Shown here piece after piece: positions 7,575 to 14,306 of a DNA stretch of 14,983 bases. A program made the position numbers and the translations under genes. This stretch comes from Actinomycetota bacterium (lineage in GTDB: Bacteria > Actinomycetota > Actinomycetes > JACCUZ01): contig JAVEDA010000391.1 of NCBI GenBank assembly GCA_030841195.1, forward strand, positions 1-14,983, read 5' to 3'. Positions within the stretch are counted from its first letter, which is position 1. Every line of letters starts with the position of its first letter. The notes under the pieces were generated by a model. The model was not told the origin of the DNA. It was given only the letters and a program-made list of their open reading frames with translations, and did no database searches.

Positions 7575-8333
7575 GTGCCCTCTCCACTGGCCCGCGCGCG
7601 CCGTGCCGTCCGAGCCGCCACCCGGGCCGGCCTGCGCAGCCTGCAACGGGACGCCGCGCTGGGAAACCTGCCCGGGTTCGAGGACGCCTGGGGGACGGCG
7701 CACCGGGTGCCGGGCTGGTTCGGCGAGACCGAGGCCGCCGTGTTCTGGTCGGTGGTGCACGAGGTCCGCCCGGCCACCGTGGTGGAGATCGGCAGCTACC
7801 TCGGCCGGAGCACCACCCTGCTCGGCCTGGCCCTGCAGCACGCCGACGTGCCCGCGGCGCGGCTGGTCGCGATCGACCCGCACACCGGCGACCGGCAGAA
7901 CATGCGGGCGCTGGGCATCAGCACCATCCCGACGCTGGACCTGTTCCGCATCTACATGCAGGCCGCGGGCATCGGTGAGCTGCTCGACGTCCGGGTCGCG
8001 CCGTCAGCCGAGGTCGCAGCTGACTGGCACGACCCGGTCGACCTGCTCTTCGTGGACGGCTGGCACAGCAAGCGGGGCGTGCTGGCCGACGCACGCGGCT
8101 TCGGACCGCACCTGACCGACCGTGGCATCGTCTGCTTCGACGACTACACGGCCTACAAGTCGGTACGCCGGGGGGCCGACCTGGCATGCACCGAGCTGGG
8201 CCTGGTGCGCTACGGCACCGTCGCAGCCCAGCTGTGGGCCGGCCGGCCGGAGGTCGCCCCGGCCGGCGTCGTCCGCGCGCTGCGGGTCGAGCGCTTGGTC
8301 TCCGCGGCCCGCCGCCTCAGCCCGCGAAGGTGA
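7575..8333 (+). CDS. Class I SAM-dependent methyltransferase (Methyltransf_24 type)
   Basis: This 252-residue protein uses GTG 7575; the frame stays open upstream but lies inside the preceding gene there. Rossmann-fold motifs are clear: motif I VVEIGSYLGRSTTLLGLAL at residues 69-87, the acidic end of strand two VAIDPHTGD at 98-106, and LLFVDGWHSKRGVLADARG at 157-175, followed by GIVCFDDYTAY at 184-194. The FVDGWHS and FDDY segments are characteristic of the Methyltransf_24 group, which includes macrocin-O-methyltransferase-like and glycan-associated enzymes. The acceptor is unknown. The first 25 residues are basic and amphipathic. It lies 37 bases after the previous gene, and its last 17 bases overlap the 3' end of the opposing glycoside hydrolase gene, leaving no room for a terminator between them. 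Confidence 0.88.
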   Translation: MPSPLARARRAVRAATRAGLRSLQRDAALGNLPGFEDAWGTAHRVPGWFGETEAAVFWSVVHEVRPATVVEIGSYLGRSTTLLGLALQHADVPAARLVAIDPHTGDRQNMRALGISTIPTLDLFRIYMQAAGIGELLDVRVAPSAEVAADWHDPVDLLFVDGWHSKRGVLADARGFGPHLTDRGIVCFDDYTAYKSVRRGADLACTELGLVRYGTVAAQLWAGRPEVAPAGVVRALRVERLVSAARRLSPRR

Positions 8334-10962
8334 CCACCAGCGCGCTCGTGCCGGTGCCGGTGCCTGCGTTCACGACGAGCTCGCGACCGCGGGCGGTCTG
8401 CCGGATGCTGTACGCCGTCGAGGCGCCGTTCAGCGTCACCGAGCTGACGACAGCTCCGGTGGGCAGAACGTGACCGATGAGCAGGTGCGTTCTGCCGTGC
8501 CGGGTCACCGACGTCGTCAGCGTCGACGTGGTCCGCTCGGCGGCCACGTCGACCGACCCGTCGCCGAGCCGGATGTTCGCGCCCGCCACCCGGTGCTGGC
8601 CGCCCGGCACCTGCGGCACGACCGTCAGGTCGCCGCGGCCGAGGTCCGGGCTGACACCGAGCTGCTGGTGCACGACCGGCCACAGCACGCCGTAGGTGCC
8701 CCACGCCTGCAGCACCATCGACCGGTCGTAGAGCGGCCGGCCGATGTTGGCCGGGAAGTCGGGGCTGGGCGCGATCTCCGGCATCGCCCCGGGCATCTCC
8801 CAGACGTCGGGGTCGAGCTGGATCCGGGCGTTGCCGGTGGTGTAGCGCTGCTGCTGGTCGGCACCGAGGCGGCCGAAGTTGCCCTCCGCGACCGCCATGA
8901 TCCCGGTGTTGAGCGAGAAGATCGACCGCTCGCTCTGCACCGTGGACACCGAGCTGTCGCAGCTCGGGCCCTTGTTGCCGCCGACGGCAGAGGTCGGCCC
9001 GGTGCCGGTGTGGAAGAGGCCTAGCTCACCGGAGTAGCACGCCTCCTGCCGCTTCGCCAGCGCCTGCTGGCCGTGCTCGTCGGTGGCCAGCGGGCGGGTC
9101 ACCTGGCCGGGACGGACCAGCTCGGCGTCCATCGGGGTCACGCCGATCCAGTGCCGCTGCAGGCTCTTGGCGTTGTCGTTGGCCGGGTTGGCCGGGTCGT
9201 CGATCGAATCGGCGTACTGGTTGGTGCCCTGGCCGAACCACCACGCGCCTTCGAACGCCGCCTCCATGGCTGCGGCCTGGCCGGTGGCCCAGGTCTTGGT
9301 GGTGTTGTCCCCCTTGCTGGCGGCCAGGTCGGCCAGGTCACGCAGGCCGCGGATCGTGTACACGGTGTTGTCGAGCTTCTCCACGCCCATGCCGGGACGC
9401 TCGACGTTGCCGAGACCCTCCGGCCAGCCGTCGCCGTCCTTGTCCAGCTGCTCGACGACGTACCTCATGTTCTTGACCGCAAACGGGTAGAGGTCGTCGC
9501 GGAATGCCTTGTCACCTGTCCATCGCCAGACCAGGGCGACGGCACTCGGGAACTTCGACGTCTCGTCGGTGTTGCCCGCGGAGTCGTTGGTGCCGTAGTA
9601 GATGGAGCCGTCCGGCATGACCTCGTGGACCACCTTCCCGCTGTCGCCGTTGACCACCACGCTGACGTCCCGCAGGGCCCGCAGGTGGGACTCGATGTCG
9701 GCGAACTTGCCCATGGCCACGGCGGCGAACGCGGTGTACTCCCCGTCGGTGCCGAACAGCCAGGGGTAGTCGGGCCAGCCAGCACCCAGCCAGCGGGCCG
9801 TGCCGAGGGTGCCCTGGCTGGCTGGGTACTGGCTCCCCTCCTTGACCGGCCGGAGCTGCAGGTCGTGCACCTCCTGCACGGAGTCGGCCAGGTTCTGCTT
9901 GCTCCACGCGACGCTGCGCTCCAGTAGCCGGTCACCGGGCAGGTCGACTGTGGTGCGGGACGCGATCTGCTGCCGCGCGGCGACCTTCTGTGCCAGTGCG
10001 CCGGCCGGGTCGGCCAGCGCCTTGGTCAGCTGCGTGCGCGCGGCGCTCACTCCCTGGTCCGAGCCGGCGACCGCGAACCAGAGGGTGGTCGGCTCGTTCG
10101 GCGTCAGCTGGACCTGCCAGCGCAGCTGGCCACCGGTCCCCTTGCCGAAGGCGCCGTCGTCGCAGGTCGTGGGTGCGGGGCCGTCGGCGGGACAGACGAC
10201 GGCCGGGTCCTGCGGGCCGCGGTGGTCCGGACCGAGCTCGTGCGAGGAGGGCGTCCGGTCGCCGGCCACCAGGGCGGCCCAGTCGTGCCGGGTCGCGTTG
10301 GCGACCGGTGGGGTGCCGGTGTCCCGGAAGAGCAGCGCGCCACCGTCGTACGAGCCGGTGTCCTGAAGGTTGAAGGTGCCGGCGTTCGGGGTCGTCCAGC
10401 CCCAGGGGTAGGCCGACATCAGCTCGGAGTGGGCGTCCAGCGCGACCGGCAGCGTGCGCGGCTGCGGTGAGGTGAGGGTGAGCCCGACGAGGGTGGCCCG
10501 GGTGCCGTCCGGGACGAAGTCGGTGCGCTGCACCGAGACCTGGTCGACCTTGGCGAAGTCGGTCCGCGTGTAGCCCCAGCCCGCTGTCGTCTGGGTGGCC
10601 GGCGCGCCGTCCGGGTCGCCAAGCCACTTGTCGGCCAGCCGGAGCCAGATGCCGTCGACGAGCTTGATCGGCGGCGTCCAGACCCCGCCCATCTCGCCGC
10701 GGATGTGCCAGCCGGCCGCCGGGTAGAGCGTGTCGGCCGTGCTCATCGCGTAGGCCCGGTCGCCGACCACCAGCGACCGCCGGTCGGCGAGCCGGCTGGT
10801 CTCGGTGAGCTCGGACCCCGGTACGGCGTTGATGCCCGCCGCCGTCACCGCCGTCACCGAAGACACCGACTCGCCGGCCGCCGCGCCGACCGTCGGGAGG
10901 GCCAGGGCGGCGGCCGTGGCACCGACGACCAGCAGTCGGACGGGCAGGGTGGCGCGGGACAT
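8317..10962 (-). CDS. Secreted (alpha/alpha)6-barrel glycoside hydrolase, glycogen-debranching-like
   Basis: This is an 881-residue protein. ATG 10962 is preferred over an in-frame ATG at 11004 because a perfect AGGAGG lies six bases upstream and the product then starts with a classic signal peptide (basic MSRATLPVR, hydrophobic 9-23, likely cleavage after Ala27-Ala29). An N-terminal beta-rich region (about 45-340) contains WHIRGEMGGVWTPPIKLVDGIW. The barrel domain (about 345-775) has WPDYPWLFGTDGEYTAF at 396-412, KDGDGWPEGLGN at 508-519 and VWEMPGAMPE at 720-729. A small C-terminal beta domain follows (about 790-881). The layout fits amylo-alpha-1,6-glucosidase/GDE-C and GH63-type enzymes, with Asp406 and Glu722 or Glu729 as acid/base candidates. 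It is likely exported to trim alpha-glucans or related oligosaccharides; the exact CAZy family is uncertain. Confidence 0.85.
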   Translation of the reverse strand: MSRATLPVRLLVVGATAAALALPTVGAAAGESVSSVTAVTAAGINAVPGSELTETSRLADRRSLVVGDRAYAMSTADTLYPAAGWHIRGEMGGVWTPPIKLVDGIWLRLADKWLGDPDGAPATQTTAGWGYTRTDFAKVDQVSVQRTDFVPDGTRATLVGLTLTSPQPRTLPVALDAHSELMSAYPWGWTTPNAGTFNLQDTGSYDGGALLFRDTGTPPVANATRHDWAALVAGDRTPSSHELGPDHRGPQDPAVVCPADGPAPTTCDDGAFGKGTGGQLRWQVQLTPNEPTTLWFAVAGSDQGVSAARTQLTKALADPAGALAQKVAARQQIASRTTVDLPGDRLLERSVAWSKQNLADSVQEVHDLQLRPVKEGSQYPASQGTLGTARWLGAGWPDYPWLFGTDGEYTAFAAVAMGKFADIESHLRALRDVSVVVNGDSGKVVHEVMPDGSIYYGTNDSAGNTDETSKFPSAVALVWRWTGDKAFRDDLYPFAVKNMRYVVEQLDKDGDGWPEGLGNVERPGMGVEKLDNTVYTIRGLRDLADLAASKGDNTTKTWATGQAAAMEAAFEGAWWFGQGTNQYADSIDDPANPANDNAKSLQRHWIGVTPMDAELVRPGQVTRPLATDEHGQQALAKRQEACYSGELGLFHTGTGPTSAVGGNKGPSCDSSVSTVQSERSIFSLNTGIMAVAEGNFGRLGADQQQRYTTGNARIQLDPDVWEMPGAMPEIAPSPDFPANIGRPLYDRSMVLQAWGTYGVLWPVVHQQLGVSPDLGRGDLTVVPQVPGGQHRVAGANIRLGDGSVDVAAERTTSTLTTSVTRHGRTHLLIGHVLPTGAVVSSVTLNGASTAYSIRQTARGRELVVNAGTGTGTSALVVTFAG
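9777..9834. repeat. Long imperfect inverted repeat inside the glycoside hydrolase gene
   Basis: The arms are 9777-9797 and 9812-9834, with a 14-base loop. On the coding strand the 21-base arm pairs throughout, using one G-U wobble and a two-base bulge. It encodes residues near 377-399 (SQYPASQGTLG.ARWLGAGWP), so the hairpin would sit in the mRNA just before the catalytic FGTDGEY segment. Confidence 0.7.
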
Positions 10963-10968
10963 GGGAGG

Positions 10969-10974
10969 CCTCCT
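10969..10974 (-). promoter_or_regulatory. Perfect Shine-Dalgarno that fixes the glycoside hydrolase start
   Basis: The minus strand reads AGGAGG, six bases before ATG 10962. It selects this start over the in-frame upstream ATG at 11004. Part of it lies in a perfect ten-base palindrome, GGAGGCCTCC (10964-10973). Confidence 0.85.
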
Positions 10975-10982
10975 CGAGAGTC

Positions 10983-10998
10983 TGTGACCCACATCACA
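10983..10998. promoter_or_regulatory. CRP/GlxR-type operator, TGTGA-N6-TCACA
   Basis: TGTGA at 10983-10987 and TCACA at 10994-10998 form a perfect palindrome with a six-base spacer, the consensus for cAMP-receptor-type regulators (CRP; GlxR in actinobacteria). It ends 20 bases upstream of the glycoside hydrolase ATG and nine bases before its Shine-Dalgarno. There is no space for a promoter between site and gene, so the protein would bind over or just downstream of the start point and most likely repress. No other gene start is nearby. Confidence 0.75.
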
Positions 10999-11082
10999 GC
11001 ACATAACCCCCTAAAACGGCCACTCGCCCCGATGCGCCGACGCCGAGAGGTCGAAGTGGACCGGCTAGGTGGCCCAAAAAGT

Positions 11083-11124
11083 CCCCCGCAACCGGTCCGC
11101 TTCGCTCGCTGGCGGATGCCGGGG
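11083..11124 (-). terminator. Terminator-like hairpin after the minus-strand gene remnant
   Basis: Read on the minus strand, a GC-rich hairpin is formed by GGGG/CCCC pairs at its base (11121-11124 with 11083-11087) and GCGG/CCGC nearer the loop (11112-11115 with 11097-11100). A TTTTT run (11076-11080) follows. It begins four bases after the TGA of the remnant ending at 11128. The stem is interrupted, so the fold is imperfect. Confidence 0.5.
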
Positions 11125-11127
11125 AGG

Positions 11128-11216
11128 TCACAGCCCCAGCGCGGTCGTGATCACGTCGCCGAAGATGGCGTAGTCGGAGACGGCGTCCGGGTGCGGTCCC
11201 TTGTTGATCGGCGCAG
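11128..11216 (-). pseudogene. 3' remnant of a lost minus-strand gene
   Basis: On the minus strand about 26 codons end in TGA at 11130-11128 and read INKGPHPDAVSDYAIFGDVITTALGL. Nearly all third positions are G or C, as in the genes of this window. Upstream in the same frame, beyond about 11216, the translation turns into Arg-rich non-coding-looking sequence, so only the gene's end survives. A terminator-like hairpin follows directly, as expected for a true gene end. The GPHPDAVSDY segment could be the C-terminal His region of an SGNH-type hydrolase, but this is a guess. It could also be a short functional gene with an unseen start; I think this less likely. Confidence 0.5.
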
Positions 11217-11400
11217 TTGCTCGCCCAGCCCGGACCCGGCGTGCTCGATCTGCAACACCCCGAACGTGCTGAGGCTTCGCTTCATCGTGCGAGGTCGCAC
11301 CGTGGTCATCAATCACGCCAGCTCGGACAACTGCTTCGTCAGCCGTGCGCTCGCGGCGGACCAGACGGCCACGACCCTGCGTCTGCTGCCGTCGCCGTAG
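11217..11400 (+). pseudogene. 3' remnant of a lost plus-strand gene
   Basis: On the plus strand about 60 codons end in TAG at 11398-11400 and read CSICNTPNVLRLRFIVRG, then INHASSDNCFVSRALAADQ, with a tail TLRLLPSP. Third positions are mostly G or C and the composition is that of a real protein with three cysteines. To the left the frame runs into the opposite-strand remnant and loses coding character, and no credible start codon with a ribosome site exists. This looks like the C-terminus of a gene whose 5' part has been deleted. The family is not recognised. Confidence 0.45.
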
Positions 11401-11411
11401 CGCGCACCCGG

Positions 11412-12113
11412 TCAGGGCGCGGCCACGATCCCCTCACGCAGTGCGATCGCCACCGCCTCGAGCCTGCTGTGACCGCCGAGCTTGCGAATGATCGACTGGA
11501 TGTGGTTGCGAGCGGTGAAGAACGAGATGACCAGGTTGTCGGCGATCCACGCCGTGTCGCGACCGTCGACCAGGAACGTGAGCACCTCGTGCTCGCGAGC
11601 CGTCAGGTCGACGGCCTTGCCTGACTGCGGGTAGACCAGCAGGGGCAGCAGCCGACGGAGGTCTTCGGCGCTGAACACCGTCTTGCCACTGGCGGCGCCC
11701 CGCACCGCGTCGAGGAGGGCCCCCGGACGCTGATCCTTGGCAACGACCCCCGCGCAGCCGCCTTCCAAGGCCCGCCGCAGGACGTTCTCGGTGTCCGATG
11801 AGGTGAGGAGCAGGACGCGGGTCCGGGGGCTCGAGCGCTTCAGAGCCGGGAGCAGGTCGGTGCCGAGCCCGTCCGGGAGCCGCTGGTCGAGCAGCAAGAC
11901 ATCCGGCTGGTGGCGGAGGACCTCGGCGACTCCCTGCGTACCGGTGCCAGCCACGGCAACGACGGCAACGTCGTAGGCGCAGTCCAGGATCGCGGCCACG
12001 CTCTCCGCGACGAGCAGGTGGTCGTCGACGACCACTACGGTGATGAGGCCGCTGCGGTTGCGGTGGCGGACATCGATCATCGGCTTCTCCCCGGTTTGGG
12101 CTGGAACGTTCAT
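11412..12113 (-). CDS. LuxR/NarL-family response regulator
   Basis: This 233-residue protein uses ATG 12113, overlapping the diguanylate cyclase stop (ATGA); an alternative ATG at 12080 also has a fair ribosome site (GGGGAG). The receiver domain (about 24-142) has the acidic pair Asp30/Asp31, phospho-acceptor Asp76 in LLLDQRLPDG, Thr104 in LLLTSSD and Lys126 in VVAKDQ. The C-terminal helix-turn-helix (about 167-230) reads LTAREHEVLTFLVDG, then TAWIADNLVISFFTARNHIQSIIRKLGG, the NarL/FixJ DNA-binding pattern. It is the last gene of the phosphorelay operon and the only visible DNA-binding output. It should act as a phosphorylation-dependent transcription factor. Its targets are unknown; the glycoside hydrolase gene downstream is one candidate, purely by position. 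Confidence 0.93.
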   Translation of the reverse strand: MNVPAQTGEKPMIDVRHRNRSGLITVVVVDDHLLVAESVAAILDCAYDVAVVAVAGTGTQGVAEVLRHQPDVLLLDQRLPDGLGTDLLPALKRSSPRTRVLLLTSSDTENVLRRALEGGCAGVVAKDQRPGALLDAVRGAASGKTVFSAEDLRRLLPLLVYPQSGKAVDLTAREHEVLTFLVDGRDTAWIADNLVISFFTARNHIQSIIRKLGGHSRLEAVAIALREGIVAAP

Positions 12114-13072
12114 GTGGCTCCACTCGCGCTCACGCCCGACGGCCGGACGATGTGCTCCACCCGGTTGCGGCCGAGCTTCTTGGCTCGATACAGCGCCTCG
12201 TCTGCTTCCTGCACGACGTCGCTCATCGATCTCCCGTGGCCGGCTTCCAGGATCGCAACGCCGGCGCTGACGGTGATCACGCCCGGCGAATTGCCGGCGT
12301 GTGTGATCCCCAGCTCGCAGATATTGCTCCGCATTCGCTGGACTGCCCGGGTCGCATTGTCCAGCGACTGCTCCGGGAAGATGCACAGGAACTCCTCGCC
12401 CCCGTAGCGGTACACCGCGTCCCCGCTGCGGGCTCCACGGCCGAACTGTGCGGCAACAGCTTGCAGTGCCACGTCCCCGGCCTGGTGACCGTAGGTGTCG
12501 TTGTAGGACTTGAAGAGGTCGATATCGAACAGGGCCACGCAGTAGCTGTGCCCATAGCGGTTCACCCGTGCCTCCAGCAGGCCGAGATCCTCGTCGAGGG
12601 CCCGGCGATTCCCGAGACCGGTCAACGCGTCCCGCCGGGCGAGGTCGGCGAGCTTGCCGTTCAAGCCCTCCAGCTCGGACCGCTGGTCGCTGAGATGGTT
12701 GTGGAGGGAGGTGACTCTGGCGGCAGCGATCAGCCGAGCCTTGAGATCGGCCAGGTCAAGCGGCTTGACGAGGTAGTCGTCGGCACCTGCCACCATCCCC
12801 TCGACAATCTCGTCGATGGCGCCCTGGACACTGACCATGATGAAGTAGACGTATTGACCGGACACGTCAGCACGGATGTCACGACACAGCTGGAGCCCGG
12901 TGCGGCCGGGCATCAGCCAGTCGCTGATGACGACGTCGGGCCGGTCGGTGCAGAACGCCTCCCAGGCCTCAGCGCCGTCGGAGACCGCACGGCACTCGTG
13001 GCCGAGGCCCTGCAGGGCGACCTGGGTGATGAGGCGGGATATCGCGTCGTCGTCGGCGACCAGGAACTTCAC
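12110..13072 (-). CDS. Receiver-GGDEF response regulator, diguanylate cyclase (PleD/WspR-like layout)
   Basis: This 320-residue protein uses GTG 13072, overlapping the upstream stop (GTGA), with GAGGG seven bases before it. The receiver domain (1-118) has Asp7-Asp9, phospho-acceptor Asp51 in VISDWLMPG, Ser81 and Lys103 in LVKPLD. A predicted coiled-coil linker (about 118-147) precedes the GGDEF domain (148-310). The domain has DALTGLGNRRALD at its start, FDIDLFKSYNDTYGH for metal and substrate binding, and the active-site loop GGEEF at 224-228, a functional variant. Arg215-x-x-Asp218, five residues before the loop, is the inhibitory I-site. It should make c-di-GMP from two GTP when phosphorylated and be product-inhibited. 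There are no membrane segments. In this operon it is the second-messenger output of the relay. Confidence 0.94.
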   Translation of the reverse strand: MKFLVADDDAISRLITQVALQGLGHECRAVSDGAEAWEAFCTDRPDVVISDWLMPGRTGLQLCRDIRADVSGQYVYFIMVSVQGAIDEIVEGMVAGADDYLVKPLDLADLKARLIAAARVTSLHNHLSDQRSELEGLNGKLADLARRDALTGLGNRRALDEDLGLLEARVNRYGHSYCVALFDIDLFKSYNDTYGHQAGDVALQAVAAQFGRGARSGDAVYRYGGEEFLCIFPEQSLDNATRAVQRMRSNICELGITHAGNSPGVITVSAGVAILEAGHGRSMSDVVQEADEALYRAKKLGRNRVEHIVRPSGVSASGAT

Positions 13073-13917
13073 GGCCGGGCCCTCAGGACACGCAGCGCGG
13101 CATGCACGCGGACGAGCTCCTGCTCGAGCAGCTGGATCAGCGCCCAGCCATGCCGCACGTCGCCAGCCGCGATGGCCCCGGAGTTCTCCGCGACCAGGTT
13201 GTCGCACAGTCGTGCGAGGTGAGTGGCACCGAGGTTGACACTCGCTGCACTCAGCCTGCGGGCGACGCGGGAGACCGCAACGGCATCCTCGCTTGCCATC
13301 GCCCGGCGCAGTGCGTCGATGTGCGTGACTGCGTCCGCCGCGAAGATCACGGTCAGCCTGCCAACGAGATCCTCACCTGCGGTTGCCCCGAGCCAGTCGA
13401 GACGGGCGACCATGTGAGGATCCAGAGCCGGTCGGGTCGACTCGTGCGCGTGGTCCAGGTACATCTGCCTGTCCGGTGGCGGTCCCGCCGGGTCGATCGC
13501 GATGCTCGGGAGTGAACCGTCCGGCACCCAGTGGGCGAGAAGCGCGGTCAGTCCTGAGGGGGTGAGGGGCTTGGCAACGAAGTCGTCCATCCCGGCGGCC
13601 ATGCAGCGATCCTGGTTGGACCTCGCCGCCAGACCGGTCACGGCGATGATCGGCGTACGGCGGCGTACTCCTTCCAGGTGCCGGATCTGTGCCGTGGCCT
13701 GGTACCCGTCGAGGATGGGGATCTGACAGTCCATCAGGATGGCGCGGTACGGCTGGGTGCTCGCGGCCTTGACCGCCTCCGCTCCGTCCCCGACGACGTC
13801 CACGTGGAAACCGAGACTCTGGAGCATCGCCTCGGCCACCCGCTGGCTGACCAGGTTGTCCTCGGCCAGGAGAACTCTCCCGCCGATGTCCGTGCTCCGT
13901 TGCAAGACGCCGATCAC
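13069..13917 (-). CDS. Receiver domain fused to a degenerate Hpt domain lacking the phospho-histidine
   Basis: This 282-residue protein uses GTG 13917, overlapping the Hpt gene stop (GTGA). The receiver domain (about 13-132) is complete: LLAEDN at 16-21, phospho-acceptor Asp63 in LMDCQIPILDG, Thr94 and Lys116 in VAKPLT. A proline-rich linker follows. The helical domain (about 165-280) aligns without gaps with the neighbouring Hpt protein (AVSRVARRLSAASVNLGA against AVGQIVHKVKGSSGQVGA). Arg220 takes the place of the phospho-His, Ser223 of the Lys and Ala224 of the Gly. The domain therefore keeps the Hpt fold signature but should not carry phosphate. Possible roles are phosphate sink, docking or inhibitory partner. 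The receiver closely resembles the second receiver of the upstream kinase, suggesting duplication. Confidence 0.9.
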   Translation of the reverse strand: MIGVLQRSTDIGGRVLLAEDNLVSQRVAEAMLQSLGFHVDVVGDGAEAVKAASTQPYRAILMDCQIPILDGYQATAQIRHLEGVRRRTPIIAVTGLAARSNQDRCMAAGMDDFVAKPLTPSGLTALLAHWVPDGSLPSIAIDPAGPPPDRQMYLDHAHESTRPALDPHMVARLDWLGATAGEDLVGRLTVIFAADAVTHIDALRRAMASEDAVAVSRVARRLSAASVNLGATHLARLCDNLVAENSGAIAAGDVRHGWALIQLLEQELVRVHAALRVLRARP

Positions 13918-14306
13918 GATGCGCCCCCGAGCTGCGGCATCACGAGTGACGTGTGCTCGGCCAACGCGGCGCGCAGCGACAGATAGTCCTGATCCACCAC
14001 GTCCAGATCGAGCGCACCCACCGGAGTGCCCGCGGCGACCGAGCGCTCCAGCCGGCTGCATGAGGCCACGAACTGCCGCGCCCCGACCTGGCCGCTGCTG
14101 CCCTTGACCTTGTGCACGATCTGGCCGACAGCCACGGCATCGCCGGTCGCCACAGCCTGATGCAGCAGGAGAAGTTGCTGTTCGGTGTCTTGCACGAACA
14201 GCTCGATGACCTCGGACAGCAGGTCCTGGCCCACGGAGTCGCCGAGGCTGCGCAGCTCCTGCAAGGTGCCCACGTCGACGGTGATCTCGTGCAGCGGGGC
14301 TGTCAT
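13914..14306 (-). CDS. Stand-alone histidine phosphotransfer (Hpt) protein
   Basis: This 130-residue protein uses ATG 14306, overlapping the stop of the upstream kinase gene (ATGA). The length and all-helical character fit a single Hpt domain. The phosphotransfer motif is VGQIVHKVKGSSGQVGA with His65 as phospho-acceptor, Lys68 and Gly69 conserved, followed by LERS. The N-terminal part (TVDVGTLQELRSLGDSVGQDLLSEVIELFVQDTEQQL) is the usual Hpt opening helix with its V.LF motif. It should accept phosphate from the tandem receivers of the kinase encoded just before it and pass it to receivers in the three genes after it. It has no catalytic ATP-binding domain of its own. Confidence in the class is high; the exact partners are inferred from gene order. 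Confidence 0.93.
   Translation of the reverse strand: MTAPLHEITVDVGTLQELRSLGDSVGQDLLSEVIELFVQDTEQQLLLLHQAVATGDAVAVGQIVHKVKGSSGQVGARQFVASCSRLERSVAAGTPVGALDLDVVDQDYLSLRAALAEHTSLVMPQLGGAS

Noticed and set aside
8122..9927. Plus-strand open frames (8122-9024, 9073-9927) opposite the glycoside hydrolase
   Set aside because: They are shadows of the minus-strand enzyme, which has a signal peptide, ribosome site and conserved motifs through the whole region.
10963..11004. Upstream ATG at 11004 for the glycoside hydrolase
   Set aside because: It would add 14 residues before the signal peptide, overlap the CRP-type site and lacks a ribosome site; ATG 10962 has a perfect one.
11385..11425. Terminator after the LuxR gene
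   Set aside because: Only a short GC stem with mismatches and no T-run could be found near the stop codon.
12114..12386. N-terminal extension of the LuxR regulator to 12386
   Set aside because: The extension lies inside the GGDEF gene in another frame and is Arg/Gly-rich; ATG 12113 overlaps the previous stop by four bases.
13073..13207. Extension of the GGDEF gene start to 13207
   Set aside because: The added residues are antisense-frame-like and precede the receiver's first strand; GTG 13072 overlaps the upstream stop and has a ribosome site.
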